Source: Ilyomonas sp965277535
GTDB taxonomy: Bacteria > Bacteroidota > Bacteroidia > Chitinophagales > Chitinophagaceae
DNA length: 64,000 nucleotides
Assembly (NCBI GenBank): GCA_965277535.1
Contig: OZ255825.1
Location: 1,364,001-1,428,000 of the forward strand
Reading direction: 5' to 3'
Every line of letters begins with the position of its first letter. Position 1 is the stretch's first letter. Under the pieces are notes generated by a model. The model did not search any database. It saw only the letters and a program-made list of their open reading frames with translations, and was not told where the DNA came from. The position numbers and the translations under genes were made by a program. Positions 25,950-34,675 of this stretch are shown one piece after another.

Positions 25950-27203
25950 TCATTGAGACATTGTATATTCAATACATTCAATCAAAGTATTTCCAAGTTC
26001 TGTTAATCGTTGATGATTCTTTTTTTCAATAGCTTCCGGTGCCAGTACAAATCGTTTTGTGTGCAAAGCATCTTTCATCTTATCAGCTAAGTCAGTTGCA
26101 TTTAAAGCTTCAAAAAACGTTACTAATGGTTCATCAATAATTTCCTTATTAACACTAATATCCGACACTATTGCTGGTACTCCATTGGCAACTGCCATGT
26201 ACACAGCACCTCCTCCCGGTCCTCCTTCAAATAATGTAGGTTGAAGAACAGCTACTGACTGAATCATTAATGCAAGTTGATCTTCTTTAGGTATATGTCC
26301 TAAAAAATGAATCTTATCTGCTATGTTTAAACTGCTTGCCTTTTCTATTAACTCTAACCTTCGATTATCATTACCCGACAAATCAGTCATCTGTCCGGTA
26401 CATACAATATCAGTATATTTAAAGTCAGTGTTATTATCAATTAATATCTTCAAAGCTTCAAAAGCAGTTTCGTGAGACTTGTGCAGCCAAAATTGATTTG
26501 AAATAATAAAGTAAGGATTTAATAATTTATACTTTGTTTTTATTATATTATTTGCTATTGCTTGTTTATAAGAAGAAAGGTTTGTGTAAGGTGCGAAAGG
26601 TAACGCAAAGGCTTTTGCCTTTGCATAAGGGAAAAATTTGTATAAATCACTAAACGTCTCTTTTGAATTTACAATTACTGATTTGGCGTTTTTTAAGGTA
26701 TTAGCATACCTTATATCTACTTCAAGACAAAATTCTTTTGTGTAAAGGTGAGTGTGGTATTTATATACAAAATCAAAAAGATAGCCAATCCAAGGAATAG
26801 GGAAATCAATAGAAAATGAGTGATTTAAAACTGGTAGCACAACATCAGCAGAAATTTTTTTAAGTATTTGTTTTTTACCCTTTATGTCATTGTTTCCATA
26901 ATAAACAAATTTAACATCTTCGTTATCAAAGACTTCTTGAATGTTCCGAATATGGTTGTACAACTTCTTTTCTTTTTTGAATATAGGCACAGTGGGTTTA
27001 CCCTTGAAAGTATAAAGTACATTCTTGACAACTTGCTTAGAACCATGATAGATGTTTCTGCGTATGGCAAGAGATGGATCACTAACCAAAATGAAAATTT
27101 TACATTCCTTCTTTTTCTGTGTTAGTAAACCCCGAACAATGCCATATAAAAAATCAACACCCCCTGCCCAAGGAAAATCTACTGTATAAATAGCTATATT
27201 CAT
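25950..27203 (-). CDS. GT4-type glycosyltransferase
   Basis: GT-B glycosyltransferase of 417 residues. The ATG at 27203 is chosen because GAGGAAG lies 4 nt upstream; a TTG four codons earlier abuts the GNAT stop. The donor domain contains NPYFIISNQFWLHKSHETAF (about 230), IHFLGHIPKEDQLALMIQSV, and AVLQPTLFEGGPGGGAVYMA with an E-G-G-P-G-G motif in place of the common E-G-F-G, then ANGVPAIVSDISVNKEIID. This variant is typical of one GT4 branch that adds mannose or rhamnose-type sugars; the donor here is unproven. Directly follows the GNAT gene. Confidence 0.9.
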   Translation of the reverse strand: MNIAIYTVDFPWAGGVDFLYGIVRGLLTQKKKECKIFILVSDPSLAIRRNIYHGSKQVVKNVLYTFKGKPTVPIFKKEKKLYNHIRNIQEVFDNEDVKFVYYGNNDIKGKKQILKKISADVVLPVLNHSFSIDFPIPWIGYLFDFVYKYHTHLYTKEFCLEVDIRYANTLKNAKSVIVNSKETFSDLYKFFPYAKAKAFALPFAPYTNLSSYKQAIANNIIKTKYKLLNPYFIISNQFWLHKSHETAFEALKILIDNNTDFKYTDIVCTGQMTDLSGNDNRRLELIEKASSLNIADKIHFLGHIPKEDQLALMIQSVAVLQPTLFEGGPGGGAVYMAVANGVPAIVSDISVNKEIIDEPLVTFFEALNATDLADKMKDALHTKRFVLAPEAIEKKNHQRLTELGNTLIECIEYTMSQ

Positions 27204-27215
27204 TAACTTCCTCAA

Positions 27216-27638
27216 TTAAGAAGACAAACCAAGTTGATAAAAATAATAATGTTCTTTCTCGTTTATTTTTTTGAAACCGCACTGTTCGTAAAGCGATATT
27301 GCACCTGCATTGGTTTTATCTACTGTAAGTGATATTTTATTTATATTTTCTAACTTTGCTTGTTCAATTAGCGCTTCCATCATCTGCTTGCCGTAACCTT
27401 TTCCTTTGTATTCTTGTCTAACACAAATGCCTAACCACACTACGCCCTCTTCCGCCTCCAAATGACCGTATGCAATGGGTGTATTTTTCTCAACAGCAAG
27501 TAGTGTAGTAAGGTGTTGATGAATAACCGTAATGTCCCTTTTTATAAAATAACGAAAACTGTTTGAAGAATCTCCCATGTTGGAAATAAAGTTTTGCAAC
27601 AAATAAAGAGTTTCTGCTGTTACAGCGATAATCATCAT
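27216..27638 (-). CDS. GNAT family N-acetyltransferase
   Basis: Acetyl-CoA-dependent N-acetyltransferase of 140 residues. The acetyl-CoA binding motif A is visible as LGICVRQEYKGKGYGKQMME (about 80-99, R/Q-x-x-G-x-G/A), and the C-terminal NAGAISLYEQCGFKKINEKE is motif B. It starts inside the stop of the aminotransferase gene (ATGA-type 4-nt overlap), so the two are translated together. By position, its substrate is probably the amino sugar made by that aminotransferase, as WecD (also a GNAT) acetylates a 4-amino sugar nucleotide. That substrate assignment is inference. Confidence 0.85.
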   Translation of the reverse strand: MMIIAVTAETLYLLQNFISNMGDSSNSFRYFIKRDITVIHQHLTTLLAVEKNTPIAYGHLEAEEGVVWLGICVRQEYKGKGYGKQMMEALIEQAKLENINKISLTVDKTNAGAISLYEQCGFKKINEKEHYYFYQLGLSS

Positions 27639-28735
27639 TCGAAATTAAAATCTAAAACTTTTTGCGCAATATAATCCAATTCTTCATTCGTGATGGATGG
27701 ATAACTTGGCAAGTTAATTCCACGCCATGCCAGATTTTCCGCTACCTGATGCCGTTGGTATTTGTTCGAATACATTGGCATTGTATGAACAGGGTAAAAT
27801 AAAGGTCGTGTTTCGATGCCGTTATCTGCCAGATGTGCTCTCAACGCATCTCTGTGTTTAGAATGTTTTACCAATACCGAACACATCCAATAAGAGTGAA
27901 ATACATCTTTGTGTTGTTTATGAAAGCTCAAAAAATTGTTTTTAGAAAACCCCGTTTCATAAAAGTTTGCAATTTCTCTTTTACGATTGATAAAACTTTC
28001 AACTTGTTCTAATTGAGCTAAACCAATTGCTGCACAAATGTTAGTCATTCGGTAGTTGTACCCAATTACGTCATGCCAATACTGTCGGTGTTTTGCTAAT
28101 CCTTGCCCTTTGAAATGTACAGAACGGTCATACAAAGTTTCATCATTTGTAACTACCATGCCTCCTTCACCGGTAGTTATGGTTTTGTTGCCAAAAAAAC
28201 TGAAAGTAGAAATATCACCAAATGTTCCTACATGCTGCCCTTTATATTTTGACCCAATCGCTTCTGCACAGTCCTCTATCAAAAAAATAGTATGCTTCTT
28301 ACAAATGGCTTGTAATGCATCCATATCGCATGGATAACCATAAAGATGTACTGCTAAAACAGCTTTTGTTTTTGAGGTAATTTTTCGTTCTACATCTTTC
28401 ACATCCATTTGCCAGGTATCCTCTGTAGAATCAACAAAAACCGGAGTAGCACCTGTATAAGCTATTGCATTAACCGAAGCAATGTAAGTAAGTGTTGGAA
28501 CAATTACTTCATCGCCTGAACCAATACCTAAAGCAAGTAAAGCCAGGTGTATGGCTACAGTTCCATTACTTACGGTTGCAGCATACTTAATATTAATAAA
28601 GTCAGAAAACCTTTTCTCAAACAAGCTTACATACTTGCCTTTCGAAGAGATCCAAGTTGAATCTATACAATCATTCACATACTTCTTTTCATTTCCACCT
28701 AAATAAGGTTTATAAACCGGGATTTTAATTTCCAT
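27635..28735 (-). CDS. DegT/DnrJ/EryC1/StrS aminotransferase, perosamine synthase-like
   Basis: PLP-dependent sugar aminotransferase of 366 residues. The internal aldimine lysine is Lys184 in FSFFGNKTITTGEGGMVVT, and the PLP-ring Asp155 lies in FLIEDCAEAIG. Several blocks are those of GDP-perosamine synthase (PerA/RfbE): DSTWISSKGKYVSLFE, PTLTYIASVNAIAYTGATPV, HLYGYPCDMDA, YWHDVIGYNYRMTNI. The reaction would convert GDP-4-keto-6-deoxy-mannose plus glutamate to GDP-perosamine. The presence of gmd 12 kb further along the same operon supports this. Other 4-keto sugars remain possible; sequence resemblance is from memory of the family, not a search. Confidence 0.88.
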   Translation of the reverse strand: MEIKIPVYKPYLGGNEKKYVNDCIDSTWISSKGKYVSLFEKRFSDFINIKYAATVSNGTVAIHLALLALGIGSGDEVIVPTLTYIASVNAIAYTGATPVFVDSTEDTWQMDVKDVERKITSKTKAVLAVHLYGYPCDMDALQAICKKHTIFLIEDCAEAIGSKYKGQHVGTFGDISTFSFFGNKTITTGEGGMVVTNDETLYDRSVHFKGQGLAKHRQYWHDVIGYNYRMTNICAAIGLAQLEQVESFINRKREIANFYETGFSKNNFLSFHKQHKDVFHSYWMCSVLVKHSKHRDALRAHLADNGIETRPLFYPVHTMPMYSNKYQRHQVAENLAWRGINLPSYPSITNEELDYIAQKVLDFNFE

Positions 28736-28757
28736 TTTTAAATAAAAGATTTTAAAT

Positions 28758-30062
28758 TTAAACTCTATACAATTCCCAGTTTACAACTTCCGGACTTAAT
28801 GATCCTTTCCACATGCTTGATGAATACTTAGACGCCTTTGCGGAAGTATTTTCAACTCTGAATTTCAAAATGGAATTAAGATGAAAAAAAGCTTTCACAT
28901 TCGGAATATCCCCTACTACGTTTAATGAAAAACTGCCTTCATTAAAAAACCTAGTTGGTATTTTGCATCGCGAGATATAAATGCCTTCATTTCTTGATGG
29001 TTGGTAATTGGGAGTTATTGCAAAAATGTCGGCAGAATGAAGCACAATTTCTTCTGCATCATTTACAATATTAAAACTGATTGAAAAATCGCTTATGTAA
29101 CTAACAACTTTATAAACAATATCAATGTTAAATTCCTTATCTGAATCTATAAGTTGTGATACGGTGCTATTTTGAAAAATTCCAACTGATAAAAGATAAC
29201 ATTCATCTTTGCCCATTTCGTTTTCTTTCCATTCGATTATTCCAGTCATTCCATCATTATCTAAATAGTTTCTGGCTATCTGTACATACTTTTCTACAGT
29301 TTCATGCACTTGTCCTTTATAAATAAGCAAGCCTTTATCATATAATATTCCCTTATTGCAAAGCTTCTTTATTGAACCCATATTATGGCTTACAAATAGC
29401 ACAGTTCTACCTTCGCCTTTACTAACCTCTCCCATCTTACCAAGGCACTTCTTTTGAAATTCTGCATCGCCTACCGCCAGCACTTCATCAACAATCAGAA
29501 TTTCACTTTCTAAATGTGCTGCTACAGCAAAAGCCAGTCGCACATACATGCCACTGCTATATCTCTTTACAGGAGTATCTATATAACGTTCCACTCCAGC
29601 AAACTCAACAATCTCATCAAACTTTCTTGTAATCTCTTTCTTCCTCATCCCTAAAATGGCACCGTTTAAGTAAATGTTTTCTCTACCGGTAAGTTCAGGA
29701 TGAAAGCCGGTTCCTACTTCCAGCAAAGAGGCAATTCGTCCCTTCACTTTGATGCTGCCGGTTGTTGGAGACGTTACGCGGCTCAACAGCTTTAAAAGAG
29801 TGCTTTTACCCGCTCCGTTCCTGCCGATAATACCAACCGCATCGCCTTGTTCAATTTCAAAGTTGATATCTTTCAGGCTCCATACAATATCACTGGTTCC
29901 CTTGCTTGTTCGGTCGTTCGTTTCGCCTATTTTCAAAAACGGGTCTTCTTTCCCACGTACTTTTGCAAACCATCGCTCAATATCACGGCTCAAAGTTCCG
30001 GTTCCTATCTCTCCCAGCTGGTATGCCTTTGATAAGTTTTCTACTTTAATGGCAACAGCCAT
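28758..30062 (-). CDS. wzt: Polysaccharide ABC exporter ATPase with Wzt-like C-terminal domain
   Basis: ATPase of 434 residues. Walker A GRNGAGKST is at 80-88, the signature YSSGM at 168-172, Walker B ILIVDE at 188-193, and the H-loop follows in VLFVSHNMGSI. The sequence beyond about residue 260 (IIEWKENEMGKDECYLLSVG, FNIDIVYKVVSYISDFSIS, NEGIYISRCKIPTRFFNEGS) is a beta-sandwich like the carbohydrate-binding domain of Wzt O-antigen exporters, which recognises the chain terminus. It pairs with the ABC-2 permease encoded 70 nt upstream. Cytoplasmic face of the inner membrane. Confidence 0.9.
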   Translation of the reverse strand: MAVAIKVENLSKAYQLGEIGTGTLSRDIERWFAKVRGKEDPFLKIGETNDRTSKGTSDIVWSLKDINFEIEQGDAVGIIGRNGAGKSTLLKLLSRVTSPTTGSIKVKGRIASLLEVGTGFHPELTGRENIYLNGAILGMRKKEITRKFDEIVEFAGVERYIDTPVKRYSSGMYVRLAFAVAAHLESEILIVDEVLAVGDAEFQKKCLGKMGEVSKGEGRTVLFVSHNMGSIKKLCNKGILYDKGLLIYKGQVHETVEKYVQIARNYLDNDGMTGIIEWKENEMGKDECYLLSVGIFQNSTVSQLIDSDKEFNIDIVYKVVSYISDFSISFNIVNDAEEIVLHSADIFAITPNYQPSRNEGIYISRCKIPTRFFNEGSFSLNVVGDIPNVKAFFHLNSILKFRVENTSAKASKYSSSMWKGSLSPEVVNWELYRV

Positions 30063-30132
30063 GTATAATTTTGAATTATGAGTTATAAATTATATTTTTT
30101 TTCACTTCCTATTTCTATCAACTACCAACTAT

Positions 30133-30990
30133 CTAAACCGTATCCACAAAATCCTTCTCAACCTTGTTGAACACAATGATGCCTAACAGCAAGAAAACGA
30201 GTGTTACGGCTGTTGCATATCCAAGGGCAGACCAGCTAAAGCTGCCCTTGCCTAAAAAACCATAACGAAACGTTTCTATCAGAGGCGTCATGGGATTAGC
30301 AGCAATCAACCTATGATACCCTTTGGGTGCCGATGACAAAGGATAGATAACTGTAGTGGCATACATTAAAAGCTGTACCCCAAAGGTGAGCAGAAAAGCA
30401 AGGTCACGGTATTTGGTTGTCATGGCAGAAATGATCATACCGGATCCTAAGCCTAAAGCCGCCATTAGAAAAACTACTAAGGGAAACAAGACAACTGCCC
30501 ATGTAAGATGAAAATGCGTTCCTTTTACAGCAAAATAAACAAGGAAAAGAAGGAACATAAAAAACTGTACGCCAAACCGAACCAAGTTACTTACCACAAT
30601 GCTTAAAGGCATAATCAGGCGCGGGAAATAAACTTTACCAAAAATGGCGGCATTGTCTTTAAACACCGTGCTTGTTTTGGTAATACAATCGGCAAAATAA
30701 TTCCAGGCGGTAATGCCAGCCATATAAAACAGAGGCTGCGGCAACCCATCTGTAGAAAAGCCCCCCATCCTGCCAAATACTAAAGTAAACATGAGCGTGG
30801 TTAACAAGGGCTGCACAAAAAACCAAAGCGGTCCTAAAATAGTTTGTTTATAAAACGATACAAAATCCCTGCGCACCAAAAGCCAAAGCAAATCGCGGTA
30901 ATTCCAAACATCCTTTAAATGAAGATTTAGAACCCCTCCCTGTGGCTCAATTTCCAAATCCCATAGTTGTGTATTTATAATGTCGCTCAT
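30133..30990 (-). CDS. wzm: ABC-2 type polysaccharide export permease
   Basis: Inner-membrane permease of 285 residues with six predicted helices. The N-terminus carries the cytoplasmic amphipathic part (VWNYRDLLWLLVRRDFVSFY) characteristic of Wzm/KpsM/TagG exporters, followed by KQTILGPLWFFVQPLLTTLM. The C-terminal half has MYATTVIYPLSSAPKGYHRL and NPMTPLIETFRYGFLGKGSF, both family signatures. It forms the translocation channel with the neighbouring ATPase to move finished glycan to the periplasm. It starts 89 nt after the wzc-like stop. Confidence 0.92.
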   Translation of the reverse strand: MSDIINTQLWDLEIEPQGGVLNLHLKDVWNYRDLLWLLVRRDFVSFYKQTILGPLWFFVQPLLTTLMFTLVFGRMGGFSTDGLPQPLFYMAGITAWNYFADCITKTSTVFKDNAAIFGKVYFPRLIMPLSIVVSNLVRFGVQFFMFLLFLVYFAVKGTHFHLTWAVVLFPLVVFLMAALGLGSGMIISAMTTKYRDLAFLLTFGVQLLMYATTVIYPLSSAPKGYHRLIAANPMTPLIETFRYGFLGKGSFSWSALGYATAVTLVFLLLGIIVFNKVEKDFVDTV

Positions 30991-31079
30991 GCAATTCTAT
31001 CCGTTTACTATTTTGTTTACACAGTTTTTATCTCTTTATTATACATCGATTCACCACTCATAATTTATAAATCAAAATT

Positions 31080-33452
31080 CTACCCCATCTGCCACCATTT
31101 TTTCTTTGGAGTTGTTCTATCCATGTATCCATATCCGTATCCATACCGGTATCCATAACCATATCGGTAGGAAGCACCTTCTTTCATGTCGTTTAAAACC
31201 AAGTAAAAAGAAGGCAATTTATGGTTCACCAAAATATCATTGATGATTTCAATACTGTTCTTAATGCTATATCCTTTTCTCACAATGTAAAGCGATACAT
31301 CGGCAAGGTTGCCTACAATTTGAGCATCGGTAACGGCACCAATGGGTGCGGTATCTACAATAATCAAATCGAATTGTTCCTTAAGCTGAGTAAACAAAGT
31401 TGTCATTTTGGGCGAAAGGAGCAATTCAGCAGGATTGGGCGGTATAGGACCGCTGGGTAAAAGATAAAGCGAATCGGTGCTGCTGCTTTCTACTTTTTGA
31501 ATGAATTGGTTAAGTGGTTTGTCGCCGATGATATAATTGCTAAAGCCAGTTTCTTTATCTGTATTCAGCATCTTGCTTAGTTTGGGGCGCCGCAAATCCA
31601 GTTCAACCAGGATAACTTTTTTCCCCCCAATGGCGTATATCTGCCCCAGGTTGGCGGCTACAAAAGTTTTTCCTTCGCCGCTTAAACAGGAAGTAATCAA
31701 TACAACCGGCGATGGCTTGTTTTGAATGGCAAAATCCATATTCGTTCTAAAAATTCGGAATTGCTCTGCAGTCATAGCCCTTCCTTCCTTTTTCAAATCT
31801 AACAATCCCTGTGTATTGCTATGGCCCACTTCTGCCAGTATAGTAGCAGGTGTTACATCGGTTACATCCTCGCGGCTCTCTACTTTATTATTTAACAGGT
31901 AACGCAACATAACAATCACTGAAGGGAACACAAAACCTAATAAAACGGCAATGGTGTAGTAAGTGCTTGTACTGGGCTCATAAGGCCCGCCACTGGCTCT
32001 TGCTGTTGAAATAATAGTAGCGTTCGATGAATTGGAAGCCTTTGCAATTGCAATTTCTTCTCTTCGCTGAAGAAGAAAAAGATACAAAGCCTGCTTTACA
32101 GTTTGCTCGCGGGAATAATCTAAAAAGCGGCGTTCCTGTTCCGGTACTTTTTCAATTTCGTTGGCAATCATATTGTTTTGTAATGCCAGTCTTTGCTTGC
32201 TGATGGTGAGCGCTTCCTTTTGGCTTTGTAAGCTGCGAACAATATCTCCCCGCAATCCTGCTATTTGAGCATTCAGATTGGATGCCATCGGATTGTCTTC
32301 TTTTAAAGAAAGAAGCAATTTATCATGCTGAACCTGCGCATTATTATAAGCCGTTACCAATCCAATAAATGTTGCATCGCTGTTTAACAAAGCAGGCACA
32401 GGGCGATTATTATTTTGCTCATTTTGCACATATTCAAGCATGGTTTGGATAACTTGTAGTTGTACTTCTATAGTGCTCAACTGCTGGTAGTATGTGTTGC
32501 TGCTAACAATCAATTGTTGCGATTGTGCCGGAAGATCAGCTATTTTGTTTTGCTGCTTAAATAATTGTATCGTTGTCTCAATATTGCTTAAATCATTCCC
32601 AACCAAGGCAACTCTGCTATTAATAAATTGTATAGTACTATCAGATGTTATATTTTTTTGCTCAACACTGCGGTTGATGTATGCATTCATTACGCCGGCA
32701 AGTATGTCCTGCCCTTTTTGGGGTATGTTCGTATTGTAAACAAGATTTACAATGCTGCTTTTGGGACTGAGCAGCGCAGCCGACACACTACCGGCAATAC
32801 TACCAGCTACAGCTTCCGGATCCTGTATCTGAATAATATAAGTAGCCGTAGTATCAAAACCAAGGTTTGCATTCGTAAAATAATAGGAAGCATTTTTATA
32901 ATGCAGTGTATCATTAAAATGCCATAAAAACTTTTTCCCTTCTGTCGTTATCGTAAATTGATTGCTAAAGGAAGTTGAAAACTTTAATGCTAAACTGATT
33001 GGTATAATAGTATCATTGGTTGGTTGATAATTTACAAATACAGGACTTCCTTTGTAAAGCTCAGTAGCTTTTACGCTTCCTTTATGGTAATAAGAAACGT
33101 ACAATTTCATGTTCTTTACCATTCGTCGGTATAGATCGGTAGTTTGAAAAATGGGAAGCTCATTTTCCATGTTCACTTTACCGCTAAAAAAAGAGTTGAA
33201 GTCTAATCCTCCCCCGCTTCCTGCCAATGCCTGGCTGCCACCCCCGCTGTTTTTATCATCCTGTACCAATATCTGTCCATACACTTTATACATGGGAGTA
33301 GAATAGTGTATTTTAAACCATGCAAACAAAAGACAGGCAATGAGAGAGAGAACATACAGATACCAATAGTCTATTGCCCGGCTGAGCAACTTTTTGCCAT
33401 TGAATAAATTTGCCTCTTTACCTGTAAATTGTATTGGCTGCTTTTCTATCAT
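31080..33452 (-). CDS. wzc: Wzc-like polysaccharide copolymerase with BY-kinase domain
   Basis: Inner-membrane chain-length regulator/tyrosine autokinase of 790 residues. A first membrane helix lies near residues 30-48, a long periplasmic coiled-coil region spans about 270-460 (GNDLSNIETTIQLFKQQNK, EIEKVPEQERRFLDYSREQT), and a second helix near 505-530 (YYTIAVLLGFVFPSVIVMLR). The cytoplasmic kinase has Walker A SCLSGEGKT (about 588), Walker A' VILVELDLRRPKLS and Walker B DLIIVDTAPIG. The tail is a strictly alternating Tyr cluster, eight Tyr at 762, 764, ... 776, the autophosphorylation site. It is 6 nt from wza and so co-expressed with it. Confidence 0.95.
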   Translation of the reverse strand: MIEKQPIQFTGKEANLFNGKKLLSRAIDYWYLYVLSLIACLLFAWFKIHYSTPMYKVYGQILVQDDKNSGGGSQALAGSGGGLDFNSFFSGKVNMENELPIFQTTDLYRRMVKNMKLYVSYYHKGSVKATELYKGSPVFVNYQPTNDTIIPISLALKFSTSFSNQFTITTEGKKFLWHFNDTLHYKNASYYFTNANLGFDTTATYIIQIQDPEAVAGSIAGSVSAALLSPKSSIVNLVYNTNIPQKGQDILAGVMNAYINRSVEQKNITSDSTIQFINSRVALVGNDLSNIETTIQLFKQQNKIADLPAQSQQLIVSSNTYYQQLSTIEVQLQVIQTMLEYVQNEQNNNRPVPALLNSDATFIGLVTAYNNAQVQHDKLLLSLKEDNPMASNLNAQIAGLRGDIVRSLQSQKEALTISKQRLALQNNMIANEIEKVPEQERRFLDYSREQTVKQALYLFLLQRREEIAIAKASNSSNATIISTARASGGPYEPSTSTYYTIAVLLGFVFPSVIVMLRYLLNNKVESREDVTDVTPATILAEVGHSNTQGLLDLKKEGRAMTAEQFRIFRTNMDFAIQNKPSPVVLITSCLSGEGKTFVAANLGQIYAIGGKKVILVELDLRRPKLSKMLNTDKETGFSNYIIGDKPLNQFIQKVESSSTDSLYLLPSGPIPPNPAELLLSPKMTTLFTQLKEQFDLIIVDTAPIGAVTDAQIVGNLADVSLYIVRKGYSIKNSIEIINDILVNHKLPSFYLVLNDMKEGASYRYGYGYRYGYGYGYMDRTTPKKKWWQMG
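31116..31172. repeat. Short tandem repeat coding for the Tyr-Gly/Arg tail of Wzc
   Basis: Six-base units close to TATCCA/TATCCG/TAACCA recur about eight times, encoding the alternating tyrosines. The units are imperfect, which argues for selection on the protein rather than recent slippage, though length change by slippage is possible. Confidence 0.6.
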
Positions 33453-33458
33453 TAATGA

Positions 33459-34256
33459 TTACAACTTGAATCGTGAAAGGATAATGATGACAATGGAAAC
33501 CACCGAAATGGAAGCGCCAAGGATCGCTAACGTTCTACCCTGCTGCACATCTGTCGAGGCAACACGGTTTTTATTGGGCTCTACATAAATCATATCATTT
33601 GGTTGCAAATAATAATAAGGCGAAGAAACAATGTTTTTCGAGTCTAAATTCAGCCTTACCATCTGCCGGTTATCGTTCGCGCTATCTCTTACCAGCAACA
33701 CGTTGTCTCTCTTTCCATAAACGGTTAAATCGCCCGCTAAACCAATGGCATCAAAAATGGTAACTTTTTCACTCGGCAATACAAACGTGGAGGGATGCCC
33801 AACTTCGCCCAATACGGTAATTTTAAAATTGGCATATCTCACATTTACAATGGGATTGTTGAATAGCTTTTCTGCCAATTTTTGTATCGTATCCTGCGCC
33901 CCGGAAGTGGTCAATCCACTCAATTTAATCTTTCCGATAAAAGGCAATTCCACTTCTCCGGCATTGTTTACTAAGTAACCATTAGTGGATTGTGTGCCGG
34001 CAGAGGTACTATTAGCAGTGTTAACTGGAGAAGTAACCGTATTGTCAATAGTTTGTATGGTGATAGACAATACATCGTCTGGTTTGATCACCGGATTTTT
34101 AAAAGGCACCGTTTTGATGGTGGTTGCAATTCTTGCCGAATCCGGAAAATCCTGGAAATAAGAAATGCGTTTGTAGGCTGCACACGACGATAAAACTGAA
34201 ACAGCAGTGAGAAGGAAAAGAACAATAAAATAAACATTGGAAAAGCGTCTATGCAT
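33459..34256 (-). CDS. wza: Wza-like polysaccharide export lipoprotein
   Basis: Outer-membrane export protein of 265 residues. The N-terminus is a lipoprotein signal with lipobox LSSC (MHRRFSNVYFIVLFLLTAVS then VLSSCAAYK). The Poly_export domain begins about residue 55 (NPVIKPDDVLSITIQTID), followed by an SLBB segment (FKITVLGEVGHPSTFVLPSE, DAIGLAGDLTVYGKRDNVLL). A C-terminal hydrophobic helix (LAILGASISVVSIVIIILSR) ends the protein, as in Bacteroidota homologues. With the Wzc-like protein it would form the trans-envelope export channel. It is the first gene of the long minus-strand operon. Confidence 0.95.
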   Translation of the reverse strand: MHRRFSNVYFIVLFLLTAVSVLSSCAAYKRISYFQDFPDSARIATTIKTVPFKNPVIKPDDVLSITIQTIDNTVTSPVNTANSTSAGTQSTNGYLVNNAGEVELPFIGKIKLSGLTTSGAQDTIQKLAEKLFNNPIVNVRYANFKITVLGEVGHPSTFVLPSEKVTIFDAIGLAGDLTVYGKRDNVLLVRDSANDNRQMVRLNLDSKNIVSSPYYYLQPNDMIYVEPNKNRVASTDVQQGRTLAILGASISVVSIVIIILSRFKL

Positions 34257-34279
34257 CAGATGATTTTCAATAAGGTGCG

Positions 34280-34287
34280 CAAATATA
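34280..34287 (-). promoter_or_regulatory. Probable -7 box of the polysaccharide operon
   Basis: On the minus strand the sequence reads TATATTTG, an exact match to the Bacteroidota -7 consensus TAnnTTTG. It ends 24 nt before the wza ATG. No TTTG at the expected -33 spacing was found, so only half of the promoter is recognisable. Confidence 0.5.
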
Positions 34288-34432
34288 GGCTCCTCTATGC
34301 TAAATTTTCCTTTTATAATATTAAGACCTCCTTAAAAATGTGCTGCCCGCTTCTTCGGCAGGTAATTAATTCTTCCGCAATCAAAAGGTGGCAGCCGGAT
34401 AGAAAGGCAGCCATATCAAAACTCCACTTATT

Positions 34433-34627
34433 TTAATTGACAATTGAATAGAAGGTTGCGTTATCAAATGTATAATGCGTATGTAAAACAGGTTTTCCTT
34501 TACAGCGAGAGGGAGAAATAAGATTTACGGCGAGAACTGCTCTGTTCTCAGCAGTGAAACACTCTCTTTTATACTTTTGAAATATCACAAGAAGTTCTTC
34601 TATCACCGGAAATGAGGTTTCTGTCAT
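34433..34627 (-). CDS. Doubtful small hypothetical protein
   Basis: Possible 64-residue protein (MTETSFPVIEELLVIFQKYK...). The ATG at 34627 has AAAAAGG about 7 nt upstream; a longer start exists at 34675. Charge content is plausible, but I recognise no family and it lies in a region of mobile-element remains, upstream of wza in the same direction. It may be a remnant of a longer gene. Confidence 0.3.
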   Translation of the reverse strand: MTETSFPVIEELLVIFQKYKRECFTAENRAVLAVNLISPSRCKGKPVLHTHYTFDNATFYSIVN

Positions 34628-34675
34628 ATTATCCTTTTTGGCTTTACTAAAAAAAGATGCGTTTGTGCTATGCAC

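Noticed and set aside
31116..31172. Possible CRISPR-like short repeats
   Set aside because: Units are six bases long without spacers and encode the tyrosine tail of the Wzc-like kinase.
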